From: Nocardioides insulae DSM 17944
GTDB lineage: Bacteria; Actinomycetota; Actinomycetes; Propionibacteriales; Nocardioidaceae
NCBI RefSeq assembly: GCF_000422825.1
Contig: NZ_AUGU01000014.1
Span: 124,001 to 188,000, forward strand
Reading direction: 5' to 3'
DNA: 64,000 nucleotides
Shown here: positions 32,714-40,410 of the stretch, one piece after another
How positions within the stretch are numbered: the first letter of the stretch is position 1
Layout: every line of letters begins with the position of its first letter
Notes under the pieces: model-generated
Told to the model about the DNA's origin: nothing
The model's input: only the letters and a program-made list of their open reading frames with translations
The model's database searches: none
Made by a program: the position numbers and the translations under genes

Positions 32714-33844
32714 ATGAAGGTCAAGGCAGCCGTCCTGAACGAGGTGGGAGCGAAGTGGGAGATCGAGGAGGTCGAGCTCGGTGATCCCATCTCCGGCGAG
32801 GTGCAGGTCCGCCTGGCCGCCTCCGGCCTGTGCCACTCCGACGATCACCTGAGGACCGGGGCCACGCCGCTGCCGTTCTACCCCGCCCTCGGCGGCCACG
32901 AGGGCGCCGGTGTCGTGACCAAGGTCGGCCCCGGGGTGACCCAGTTCAAGGAGGGTGACCACGTCATCCTCGCCTTCGTCCCCGCCTGCGGCACCTGTGA
33001 GCCCTGCTCGCGCGGCATGCAGAACCTGTGCGACTACGGCGCCTTCGGCCTCACCGGCCAGTCCATCGCCGACGGCAGCCATCGGGTGACCAACTCAAAG
33101 GGGCAGCCGGTGCTGCCGATGTGCCTGCTGGGCACCTTCGCGCCGTACGTCACCGTCCACCAGTCCTCGGTGATCAAGATCGAGGACGACATCCCGCTGG
33201 ACAAGGCCGCCCTGCTCGGTTGCGGGGTGTCCACCGGCTGGGGATCGGCCGTCGACATCGGCGAGACCAGGGCCGGCGAGACCGTGGTGGTCATGGGTGT
33301 GGGCGGCGTCGGCATCAACGCCGTGCAGGGCGCGGCCGCGGCCGGTGCGAGGTTCGTGATCGCGGTCGACCCGGTGGAGTTCAAGCGCACCAAGGCGCTC
33401 GAGCTGGGCGCCACCCACGCGTTCGCCAGCATGGACGAGGCGGCAGCGGCCCTGCCCGACCTCACCTGGGGACACCTCGCCGATCTGGTGGTGATCACCG
33501 TCGGAGTCATCGAGGGCGCCTACGTCGGCCAGGCCCTGGCGCTGACCGCCAAGGGCGGCCGCGTCGTGGTCACCGGCATGGGTGACGTGCTGGACGAGGA
33601 CGTCAAGATCAACCTGTTCGACCTCGCGGCGATGCAGAAGCGGGTGCAGGGTGCCATCTTCGGTGGCATCAGCCCCCGCACCCAGATCCCCAACCTGCTC
33701 CGGCAGTACCGCAGCGGTGTGCTCAAGCTGGACGAACTGGTGAGCGCCGAATACCGCCTCGAGGAGATCAACCAGGGGTACGACGACATGCTGGCCGGCC
33801 GCAATCTGCGCGGCATCATCCGCTACACCGAAGCCGACTACTGA
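32714..33844 (+). CDS. Zinc alcohol dehydrogenase, NDMA-dependent (mycofactocin-associated) type
   Basis: A 376-residue medium-chain dehydrogenase. Catalytic zinc ligands are Cys40 and the His62-Glu63 pair; the structural zinc uses Cys92, Cys95, Cys98 and Cys106. The nucleotide-binding motif is VMGVGGVGINAV. The overall sequence matches the NDMA-dependent alcohol dehydrogenase family, whose tightly bound NAD(H) does not exchange freely and is thought to be reoxidised through mycofactocin. An aldehyde dehydrogenase gene follows and the mycofactocin operon lies 3 kb further, supporting that role. The ATG at 32714 has GAGG 5 bases upstream; a GTG two codons earlier is less likely. Confidence 0.88.
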   Translation: MKVKAAVLNEVGAKWEIEEVELGDPISGEVQVRLAASGLCHSDDHLRTGATPLPFYPALGGHEGAGVVTKVGPGVTQFKEGDHVILAFVPACGTCEPCSRGMQNLCDYGAFGLTGQSIADGSHRVTNSKGQPVLPMCLLGTFAPYVTVHQSSVIKIEDDIPLDKAALLGCGVSTGWGSAVDIGETRAGETVVVMGVGGVGINAVQGAAAAGARFVIAVDPVEFKRTKALELGATHAFASMDEAAAALPDLTWGHLADLVVITVGVIEGAYVGQALALTAKGGRVVVTGMGDVLDEDVKINLFDLAAMQKRVQGAIFGGISPRTQIPNLLRQYRSGVLKLDELVSAEYRLEEINQGYDDMLAGRNLRGIIRYTEADY

Positions 33845-33960
33845 GCCGAAGGCGCGCGCGTGTCGTGCCCGCTGGCGCGGGCCAGGGGCGCGGGGCGCGC
33901 GCACCGCTTCCGCGTCGAGCCATCCGATCATCAGCAACACCCGAGAAGGAGCCGGTCACT

Positions 33961-35391
33961 GTGATCAAGCACCACGACATCTACAACGACGGACAGTGGA
34001 CACCCTCGCACGGCACGACCACCAGCCCGGTGATCAACCCCGCCACCGACGAGACCATCGCGGAGGTCGTCAACGGCACCGCCGGTGACGTCGACCTGGC
34101 GGTCGCGAGTGCGCGTGCCGCGTTCCCGGCCTGGTCGCAGACCCCGCCGGACAAGCGGGCGGCGTTCATGGGGGCCATCGCGGAGAAGTTGGTCGAGCGC
34201 CAGGAGGAGCTCGCCGCGGTCGTCACCTCCGAGATGGGCTCCCCGCTGAGCTTCGCCAGGGCCGCCCAGATCCCGCTGCCGATCAACAGCTTCGCCAAGG
34301 CGGCGCAGATCGGCGCCACCTACGAGTACGAGTCGGACTTCAACGGTTCGCTGGTGGTCCGGGAGCCGTACGGCGTGGTCGGCGCGATCACCCCGTGGAA
34401 CTACCCCCTCCACCAGATCGCGCTCAAGGTCGCCTTCGCGATGGCCGGCGGCAACACCGTCGTGCTCAAGCCGTCCGAGATGACCCCGCTGATCGCGCTC
34501 AAGCTGACCGAGATCATCCACGAGGTCGGGCTCCCGGCCGGCGTGTTCAACCTGGTCCCCGGCACCGGTCCGGAGGTAGGCGAGGCGATCGCCGGCCACC
34601 CGGGTGTCGACCTGGTGACCTTCACGGGCTCGACCCGGGCCGGCCGGCGGGTCGCCGAGGTGGCGGCTGCCACGGTCAAGAAGGTGGCCCTGGAGTTGGG
34701 CGGCAAGAGCCCCAACGTCATCCTGCCGGGCACCGACCTGACCCAGGCGATCCCGGCCGCGCTGGGGGCCGCGTTCATCAACTCCGGCCAGACCTGTACG
34801 GCGCTCACTCGCCTGATCGTGCCGGCCGAGCAGGCCGCGGAGGTCGAGCAGATCGCCAAGACGGCGGTGGCGGCGTTCGCAGTGGGCGACCCGACCGCGG
34901 AGACCACCGTGCTCGGCCCGCTGTCCTCCCGACGCCAGCAGCAGCGCGTGCTCGGCTACATCGAGAAGGGCATCGCCGAGGGCGCCCGTCTGGTCGCCGG
35001 CGGCCCCGAGCCGGTGGAGGGGGTCGAAGGCAGCTATGTCCGGCCCACGATCTTCGCCGACGTCACACCGGAGATGACGATCTTCCGGGAGGAGATCTTC
35101 GGCCCCGTGCTGGCGATCAGCACCTACTCCTCGGAGGAGGAGGCCGAGACCCTCGCCAACGACACCGACTACGGCCTGGCCGGCGGTGTCTGGGCCGGCG
35201 ACGAGGAGCGCGCTCGGCAGTTCGCGAAGCGGATCCGCGCCGGTCAGGTGTCGGTCAACGAAGGCTCCTTCAACCTGGACGCCCCGTTCGGCGGCTACAA
35301 GCAGTCCGGGATCGGTCGTGAGGCGGGCCTCTACGGCTTCGAGGAGTTCCTCGAGGTCAAGTCGATCCAGCAGCCCCAGGCCAAGGCCTGA
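33961..35391 (+). CDS. Aldehyde dehydrogenase (NAD-dependent family)
   Basis: A 476-residue ALDH-superfamily enzyme. The catalytic pair is Glu245 (LELGGKSP) and Cys279 (NSGQTCTA). The cofactor and substrate motifs ITPWNYPLHQ, KPSEMTPL, FTGSTRAGRRV and EEIFGPVLAI are intact. It should oxidise the aldehyde made by the alcohol dehydrogenase directly upstream (116 bp away, with an imperfect GC-rich inverted repeat between them). The GTG start has AAGGAG 9 bases upstream. A strong terminator follows its stop. Confidence 0.93.
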   Translation: MIKHHDIYNDGQWTPSHGTTTSPVINPATDETIAEVVNGTAGDVDLAVASARAAFPAWSQTPPDKRAAFMGAIAEKLVERQEELAAVVTSEMGSPLSFARAAQIPLPINSFAKAAQIGATYEYESDFNGSLVVREPYGVVGAITPWNYPLHQIALKVAFAMAGGNTVVLKPSEMTPLIALKLTEIIHEVGLPAGVFNLVPGTGPEVGEAIAGHPGVDLVTFTGSTRAGRRVAEVAAATVKKVALELGGKSPNVILPGTDLTQAIPAALGAAFINSGQTCTALTRLIVPAEQAAEVEQIAKTAVAAFAVGDPTAETTVLGPLSSRRQQQRVLGYIEKGIAEGARLVAGGPEPVEGVEGSYVRPTIFADVTPEMTIFREEIFGPVLAISTYSSEEEAETLANDTDYGLAGGVWAGDEERARQFAKRIRAGQVSVNEGSFNLDAPFGGYKQSGIGREAGLYGFEEFLEVKSIQQPQAKA

Positions 35392-35411
35392 CCCACCGGT
35401 TCGCCGACCAT

Positions 35412-35444
35412 CGATGTCCCCGGGGCGCGGTCCCGGGGACATCG
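35412..35444. terminator. Terminator between aldehyde dehydrogenase and AraC-type gene
   Basis: A perfect 13-bp stem (35412-35424 with 35432-35444) has a 7-base loop. It separates the convergent aldehyde dehydrogenase and regulator genes. Confidence 0.85.
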
Positions 35445-35458
35445 GTGCGTCCGGAGGC

Positions 35459-36520
35459 TCAGCCGGGCGGGGTGGGCGGTCGGCGCCAACGCCGCAGCGC
35501 CCGCAGGAAGCTGGACTGATCCTGGTAGCCCAGCTCCAGCGCCACCCGGGAGGTCGGCAGTCCCTGACGGTCGATGAGCTCCACCGCGAGGCTCTGACGT
35601 ACCTCCTCGGCGATGGCGCGATAGCTCGTGCCCTCCTGGGCGAGCTGCCGCCTCAGCGTGCGGGGAGACAGGCGCAGCTCGCGTGCCACCGACTCCATCC
35701 CGCGCCGAAGTCCTCCGGAGAGCAGTCGGGCCCGAACCCGCGCGGCCGCACCTGTGCGTCCGCGGCGGCGGTTCAACAGCTGGTCGCACTGGGCGAGAGC
35801 ATCGCGGGCGGTGAGGGGATCGGCCTGGGGCAACCTCGCGTGCAAGTACGCCGCGTCGAAGCAGAGCTCGGTCCGCTCGGCGTCGAAGCGGACGGGGACG
35901 CCGTAGTAGTCCTCCAGCCGGGTCGGATCGGTGCTGGGGTGCGCCAGGTGCACCTCGGTGAGCGGGACCCGGGCCGGGTCGCCGAGCATCTCCCGCTGCA
36001 TGGACAGCGAGGCCGCCATGTCACGCTCTGCCACGAACCTGCGGATGTCCGCCGGGGCACCGCGTGGGTCGAAGGTGAGGCGGACGGTGTCCTCCTCGTC
36101 GAGCTCGGAGCTGATCGTGGTGAAGGCGAAGGACAGCTCGGCGTAGTCGAGAGCGACCTTGGTGGCGACGGGGACGTCGGCGCAACTGAGCAGCGCGAGT
36201 CCGTAGATCCCGAACGTGGTCAGGTGGTAGCGGCTGCCCACGTCCGTGCCGAGCCCGGGCCTGTCGAGGTGACGCAGCACATTGCGGATGGCCGCGATCT
36301 CCTGGTGCGCCTCGACGAGGGTCGCGGTGTCGGCCAACGCCTCCCTGGTCAGCCCGGTGTCGCGCAGGCACTCCTCGGCCGGGAGACCCTCCGCCTCCGC
36401 GAACCGCGCGAGCAGGGCGGTACCCCCGACGCCACGGGGGTGATCCCAGTCGTGGGTGGTCGCAGCGATCCGGCGGGCCGTCTCCCGACCGGAGGGCGTC
36501 GGCATTGGTGGGTTGCTCAT
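35459..36520 (-). CDS. AraC-family regulator (Arabinose_bd/OruR type)
   Basis: A 353-residue regulator. The N-terminal two-thirds matches the AraC ligand-binding type with AEAEGLPAEECLRDTGLT and TFGIYGLALLSC. The C-terminal part holds two helix-turn-helix units (GMESVARELRLSPRTLRRQL and SRVALELGYQDQSSFLRALR). It is divergent from mftA across 208 bp and convergent with the alcohol/aldehyde dehydrogenase pair, so it is well placed to control either unit. Mycofactocin loci usually carry a TetR-type MftR instead. AraC regulators of this type commonly activate catabolism of alcohols or organic acids. Confidence 0.85.
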   Translation of the reverse strand: MSNPPMPTPSGRETARRIAATTHDWDHPRGVGGTALLARFAEAEGLPAEECLRDTGLTREALADTATLVEAHQEIAAIRNVLRHLDRPGLGTDVGSRYHLTTFGIYGLALLSCADVPVATKVALDYAELSFAFTTISSELDEEDTVRLTFDPRGAPADIRRFVAERDMAASLSMQREMLGDPARVPLTEVHLAHPSTDPTRLEDYYGVPVRFDAERTELCFDAAYLHARLPQADPLTARDALAQCDQLLNRRRGRTGAAARVRARLLSGGLRRGMESVARELRLSPRTLRRQLAQEGTSYRAIAEEVRQSLAVELIDRQGLPTSRVALELGYQDQSSFLRALRRWRRPPTPPG

Positions 36521-36661
36521 GGTGTCCGTCCCAGGCAGCGCAATGCTCCTGGCAGGACATTAGCCAGCGCCCGGTGCAGATGGCCAGTGAAGCCCAGTCC
36601 GCGGCCACTCGTGCACTCCGGTGGGGCGCTTCACCCCCGCTGCCCTCGATGGCTAGAGTGA

Positions 36662-36697
36662 CCTACGTCGCGGGGCTGGCGTAGGCTCCGAACGGAG
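36662..36697. promoter_or_regulatory. Palindromic elements upstream of mftA
   Basis: CCTACG (36662-36667) and CGTAGG (36680-36685) form an inverted repeat with a 12-bp spacer. CTCCG-AA-CGGAG (36686-36697) follows directly. They lie 30-70 bp before mftA in the region shared with the divergent AraC-type gene and could be a regulator site and a leader hairpin. TAGGCT inside the repeat could be a -10. No binding evidence exists. Confidence 0.4.
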
Positions 36698-36728
36698 TTC
36701 ATCCCGATCGAGCCGAGAGGACGTCACC

Positions 36729-36830
36729 ATGACCGACCCGATGCAGCACGAGGACGAGCAGAGCACCGACCTGACCGCGGAGAGCCTCATCGAAGAGGTC
36801 TCGATCGACGGTATGTGTGGGGTCTACTGA
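36729..36830 (+). CDS. mftA: Mycofactocin precursor peptide MftA
   Basis: A 33-residue acidic leader peptide ends in IDGMCGVY, the diagnostic MftA C-terminus. In mycofactocin biosynthesis the last two residues, Val and Tyr, are the only ones kept. MftC decarboxylates and crosslinks them, then MftE releases the product. AGAGGA lies 7 bases before the ATG. The gene heads an operon mftABCDEF reading in one direction. Confidence 0.97.
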   Translation: MTDPMQHEDEQSTDLTAESLIEEVSIDGMCGVY

Positions 36831-36852
36831 GCCCGAGAGCTCACCTTCCGAC

Positions 36853-37152
36853 ATGCCCGCCACCGTGCCCTCGGCGGAGATGACCGAGACCGAGCTGCTC
36901 GACCGTGCGTGGGAGCTGTCCTCCTCCGTGGCCCTTCGGCCCGAGCCGTTCGGCGCGCTCGCCTACCACTTCGGCAACCGGAGACTGACCTTCCTCAAGC
37001 GGCCGGAACTGGTGACGCTGGTGCGCGCCCTGGCCGAGCATCCGGACGCGCGTAGCGCGCTGGCGGCCACCGGCGTCCCCGAGCAGCAGTGGGGTGGCTA
37101 CGCCGCAGCACTGCGGGGGCTGGCGGCCGCCGACATGATCCGGCTCCGCTGA
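36853..37152 (+). CDS. mftB: Mycofactocin peptide chaperone MftB
   Basis: A 99-residue PqqD-like recognition element that binds MftA and presents it to MftC. The family core ELSSSVALRPEPFGALAYHFGNR and FLKRPELV is present. I chose the ATG at 36853 because it gives the usual length. A GTG at 36817 inside mftA is in frame but lacks a ribosome site. Neither has a strong one, so coupling to mftA translation is likely. Confidence 0.93.
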   Translation: MPATVPSAEMTETELLDRAWELSSSVALRPEPFGALAYHFGNRRLTFLKRPELVTLVRALAEHPDARSALAATGVPEQQWGGYAAALRGLAAADMIRLR

Positions 37153-37202
37153 CCCTGCCCCCATCAGCTGGGGCGTCGCCGCCCCGACCATCAGGAGAAT
37201 CG

Positions 37203-38474
37203 ATGACCATCCTGGAAGACCGGCCGGTCCGGGCCCGCCCCGAGGGCGGCACCCTGCTGGAGCAGTTCGAGTTCGGTCTCGACGCGCCCATCTGCCTGAC
37301 CTGGGAGCTGACCTACGCCTGCAACCTGGAGTGTGCCCACTGCCTCTCCTCGAGCGGACGCCGTGACCCGCGTGAATTGAGCACCGAGCAGTGCGAGGCG
37401 GTGATCGACGAGCTCCAGCGGATGCAGGTCTTCTACGTCAACATCGGCGGCGGTGAGCCGACCGTGCGTCCCGACTTCTGGCACCTGGTCGAGTACGCCG
37501 TCGCTCACGACGTGGGGGTGAAGTTCTCCACCAACGGGGTGCGCCTCACCCCGGAGCGGGCGGCCTGGCTGGCGGCGACCGACTACGTCGACGTCCAGAT
37601 CTCCCTCGACGGCGCCACCGCGGAGGTCAACGACCACGTCCGCGGTCCGGGCTCCTACGACACCGCGATCGCAGCGCTGCGCAACCTGCACGAGGCGGGC
37701 TTCCGCGACGCGAAGCTCAGCGTCGTGTGCACCCGGCAGAACATCGGTCAGCTCGACGAGTTCAAGGCGATCGCCGACCAGTACGGCGCCACCCTCCGGC
37801 TGACCCGGCTGCGTCCCTCCGGGCGGGGTGCCGACGTCTGGGACGAGCTGCACCCGCTCCCCGAGCAGCAGCGGGTCCTCTATGACTGGCTGGTCGCGCA
37901 CGGCGAGGGTGTCCTCACCGGCGACTCCTTCTTCCACCTCGCCCCGTTCGGGGAGAAGCTGCCGGGCCTCAACCTGTGCGGTGCCGGCCGGGTGGTCTGC
38001 CTGATCGACCCGATCGGTGACGTCTACGCCTGCCCGTTTGCGATCCACGACGAGTTCCTCGCCGGCAACCTGCTCACCGACGGCGGGTTCCAGCGGGTGT
38101 GGCAGAACTCCGAGCTCTTCGCCGAGCTGCGTGAGCCGCAGACCGGCGGCGCCTGCTCCTCGTGCCAGTTCTTCGACTCCTGCCGCGGCGGCTGCATGGC
38201 GGCGAAGTTCTTCACCGGACTTCCGCTCGACGGTCCCGACCCCGAGTGCGTGCAGGGCTTTGGTGAGCAGGCGCTGGAGGGGCTGGGCGATCAGCGTCGC
38301 CTACCGGCGTCCAGCCAGGACCACAGCCGGCTGGTGCCGGGACGCAACGAACCGGTGATGCTCCAGTTGCGCCGACGCGAGGAGATCGAGGCGGGGCTCA
38401 CCTCGGGCCAGGCCGCGCCGCCGGTCTCGGCCTGCGCCGAGAGTCCGCTGGCCGGCTTCACCCCCTCAGCCTGA
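37203..38474 (+). CDS. mftC: Mycofactocin radical SAM maturase MftC
   Basis: A 423-residue radical SAM/SPASM enzyme. The SAM-binding cluster uses Cys40, Cys44 and Cys47 in TYACNLECAHC. GGGEPTVRPDFW and the ribose motif FSTNG follow. The SPASM cysteines appear in NLCGAGRVVCLID, DVYACPFA and CSSCQFFDSCRGGC. It oxidatively decarboxylates the MftA tyrosine and then forms a C-C crosslink to the valine. AGGAG precedes the ATG by 6 bases. Confidence 0.96.
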   Translation: MTILEDRPVRARPEGGTLLEQFEFGLDAPICLTWELTYACNLECAHCLSSSGRRDPRELSTEQCEAVIDELQRMQVFYVNIGGGEPTVRPDFWHLVEYAVAHDVGVKFSTNGVRLTPERAAWLAATDYVDVQISLDGATAEVNDHVRGPGSYDTAIAALRNLHEAGFRDAKLSVVCTRQNIGQLDEFKAIADQYGATLRLTRLRPSGRGADVWDELHPLPEQQRVLYDWLVAHGEGVLTGDSFFHLAPFGEKLPGLNLCGAGRVVCLIDPIGDVYACPFAIHDEFLAGNLLTDGGFQRVWQNSELFAELREPQTGGACSSCQFFDSCRGGCMAAKFFTGLPLDGPDPECVQGFGEQALEGLGDQRRLPASSQDHSRLVPGRNEPVMLQLRRREEIEAGLTSGQAAPPVSACAESPLAGFTPSA

Positions 38475-38515
38475 CCCCTCCGCCTGACCCACCCGCACAA
38501 CCGAGAGGACACCCC

Positions 38516-39745
38516 GTGGCGCGCCCTGAGTGGCTGAACAAACTGGAGAATCCCTGGAGGCAGAACCCCTGGTTCGAGTCGGTGGCGGTGGCCCAGCAGC
38601 GGGCTCGCAAGCGGCTGCCGAAGCCGGTGTACATGGCGCTCGTCGCGGGTTCGGAGCGGGGCCAGACCATCGAGGACAACCAGCGCGCCTTCACCGAGCT
38701 CGGGTTCGCCCCACATGTGGCGGGTCACCATGCGGAGCGGTCGATGTCCCGCACCGTCCTGGGGCAGGAGATCAGCCTCCCGGTGATCATCAGCCCGACC
38801 GGTGTCCAGGCCGTGCACCCCGACGGCGAGGTGGCAGTCGCCCGGGCCAGCGCCGCCCGGGGCACGATCACCGGTCTGTCCAACTTCGCCTCGAAGTCCG
38901 TGGAGGAGGTGACCGCGGCCAACCCCAACACCTTCTTCCAGATGTACTGGACCGGCGACCGCGACGTCATGGTCCAGCGGATGCAGCGCGCGCACGCGGC
39001 CGGGGTCAAGGGCCTGATGGCCACCCTGGACTGGTCCTTCTCGATGGGCCGCGACTGGGGCAGCCCCGAGATCCCGGAGAAGGTCGACCTCAAGACCGCG
39101 ATCCGGTTCGCGCCGCAGGTGGCCACCAAGCTCCGCTGGATGTGGCTCTTCGGCAAGGAGATGGAGATCCCGGACCTGACCGCGCCCAACCTGGCGCCGC
39201 CGAACGGCGGGGCCGCGCCGACGTTCTTCGGTGCCTACTACGAGTGGATGACCACGCCGCCGCCGAGCTGGGACGACGTGGCCTGGATGCGCCAGACCTG
39301 GGCGGACCTGTCCGGGACGCCGTTCCTGCTCAAGGGGGTGTGCCGCGTCGACGACGCGAAGCGCGCCGTCGACGCCGGGGTCGATGCGATCTCGGTCTCC
39401 AACCACGGCGGCAACAACCTGGACGGCACGCCGGCCACGATCCGCGCACTCAAGCCGGTGGCGGACGCGGTCGGTGACCAGATCGAGGTTCTGCTCGACG
39501 GTGGAGTCCGCCGCGGTTCGGACGTCGTCAAGGCGCTCGCGCTCGGTGCGCGGGCGGTGATGATCGGGCGCGCCTACCTGTGGGGCCTGGCCGCGAACGG
39601 GCAGGCGGGGGTGGAGAACGTCCTGGACATCTTCTCCTCCGGCATCGCCTCGGCGCTGCTCGGCCTGGGCAAGACCTCCATCGACGAGCTGTCCCCGGAC
39701 GACCTCGTCATCCCCGACGGGTTCTTCCGAGACCTCGGGGAATGA
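38516..39745 (+). CDS. mftD: Pre-mycofactocin synthase MftD (FMN-dependent)
   Basis: A 409-residue alpha-hydroxy-acid-oxidase-type TIM barrel. FMN and active-site segments are SNFASKSVEEVTA, FQMYWTGDRD, ISVSNHGGNNLDGTPAT and LLDGGVRRGSDVVKALALGA. It converts the MftE product AHDP to redox-active pre-mycofactocin by oxidative deamination. It starts at GTG with GAGAGGA upstream. Its stop overlaps the mftE start (ATGA). Confidence 0.95.
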   Translation: MARPEWLNKLENPWRQNPWFESVAVAQQRARKRLPKPVYMALVAGSERGQTIEDNQRAFTELGFAPHVAGHHAERSMSRTVLGQEISLPVIISPTGVQAVHPDGEVAVARASAARGTITGLSNFASKSVEEVTAANPNTFFQMYWTGDRDVMVQRMQRAHAAGVKGLMATLDWSFSMGRDWGSPEIPEKVDLKTAIRFAPQVATKLRWMWLFGKEMEIPDLTAPNLAPPNGGAAPTFFGAYYEWMTTPPPSWDDVAWMRQTWADLSGTPFLLKGVCRVDDAKRAVDAGVDAISVSNHGGNNLDGTPATIRALKPVADAVGDQIEVLLDGGVRRGSDVVKALALGARAVMIGRAYLWGLAANGQAGVENVLDIFSSGIASALLGLGKTSIDELSPDDLVIPDGFFRDLGE

Positions 39746-40410
39746 TCCTGCGCGACGCCACCTGGTCGGGTGCCTCGGCAGTCCGCACCGTGGTGGTGCC
39801 GGTCGGAGCCCTGGAACAGCACGGTCCGCATCTGCCGCTCGACACCGACGCCGTGATCGCCGAGGCGGTCGCGGCGCGGGTGGCCGGGCACCTGGAGGCG
39901 TGTCTGGCCCCGGTCGTCGCCTACGGCGCCAGCGGGGAGCACCAGGCCTTCGCCGGCACCCTGTCCATCGGCACCGAGGCACTGACCTCGGTGCTGGTGG
40001 AACTGGCCCGGTCGGCCACCACGTGGGCCGACCGGGTGGTGCTCGTCAACGGCCACGGCGGCAACCTCGAGGCGGTTCACCGGGCGGCGACACTGCTGCG
40101 ACGGGAGGGCCGTGAGATCGCCTGGGCGCCGTGCGCCCCCCGGCGCCCAGGGGACGCGCACGCGGGCCGCACCGAGACCTCCGTGATGCTCCATCTCGAC
40201 CCGGCACGAGTGAAGGTGGAGGCCGCCGAACCCGGCTGCCTCGCCCCGCTCGCGGACCTGTTGCCCGAGCTGCGGGCGGGTGGGGTGGCCGCAGTCTCCC
40301 CGAACGGCGTCCTCGGCGACCCCAGCGGAGCCACCGCCGAGGAGGGTGCCCAGATCCTGGAGGAGATGGTGGCGGGCGTGCTCGGCCGGCTCGGCGCCCA
40401 CGTCGGATGA
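39742..40410 (+). CDS. mftE: Mycofactocin precursor peptide peptidase MftE
   Basis: A 222-residue creatininase-family metalloprotease. Metal ligands are visible as Glu25, His27 and Asp36 in LEQHGPHLPLDTD, with further ligands in NGHGGN and TETSVML. It cleaves modified MftA before the Val-Tyr-derived unit, releasing AHDP. It is coupled by ATGA overlaps at both ends. Confidence 0.95.
   Translation: MILRDATWSGASAVRTVVVPVGALEQHGPHLPLDTDAVIAEAVAARVAGHLEACLAPVVAYGASGEHQAFAGTLSIGTEALTSVLVELARSATTWADRVVLVNGHGGNLEAVHRAATLLRREGREIAWAPCAPRRPGDAHAGRTETSVMLHLDPARVKVEAAEPGCLAPLADLLPELRAGGVAAVSPNGVLGDPSGATAEEGAQILEEMVAGVLGRLGAHVG

Noticed and set aside
33845..33960. Terminator between the alcohol and aldehyde dehydrogenase genes
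   Set aside because: The GGCGCGCGCG and GCGCGCGCACC arms pair imperfectly over a long loop. The two genes share a plausible pathway, so read-through is more likely.
36817..36852. GTG at 36817 as an mftB start overlapping mftA
   Set aside because: It has no ribosome site, and the extra 12 residues are not MftB-like. The ATG at 36853 gives the standard length.
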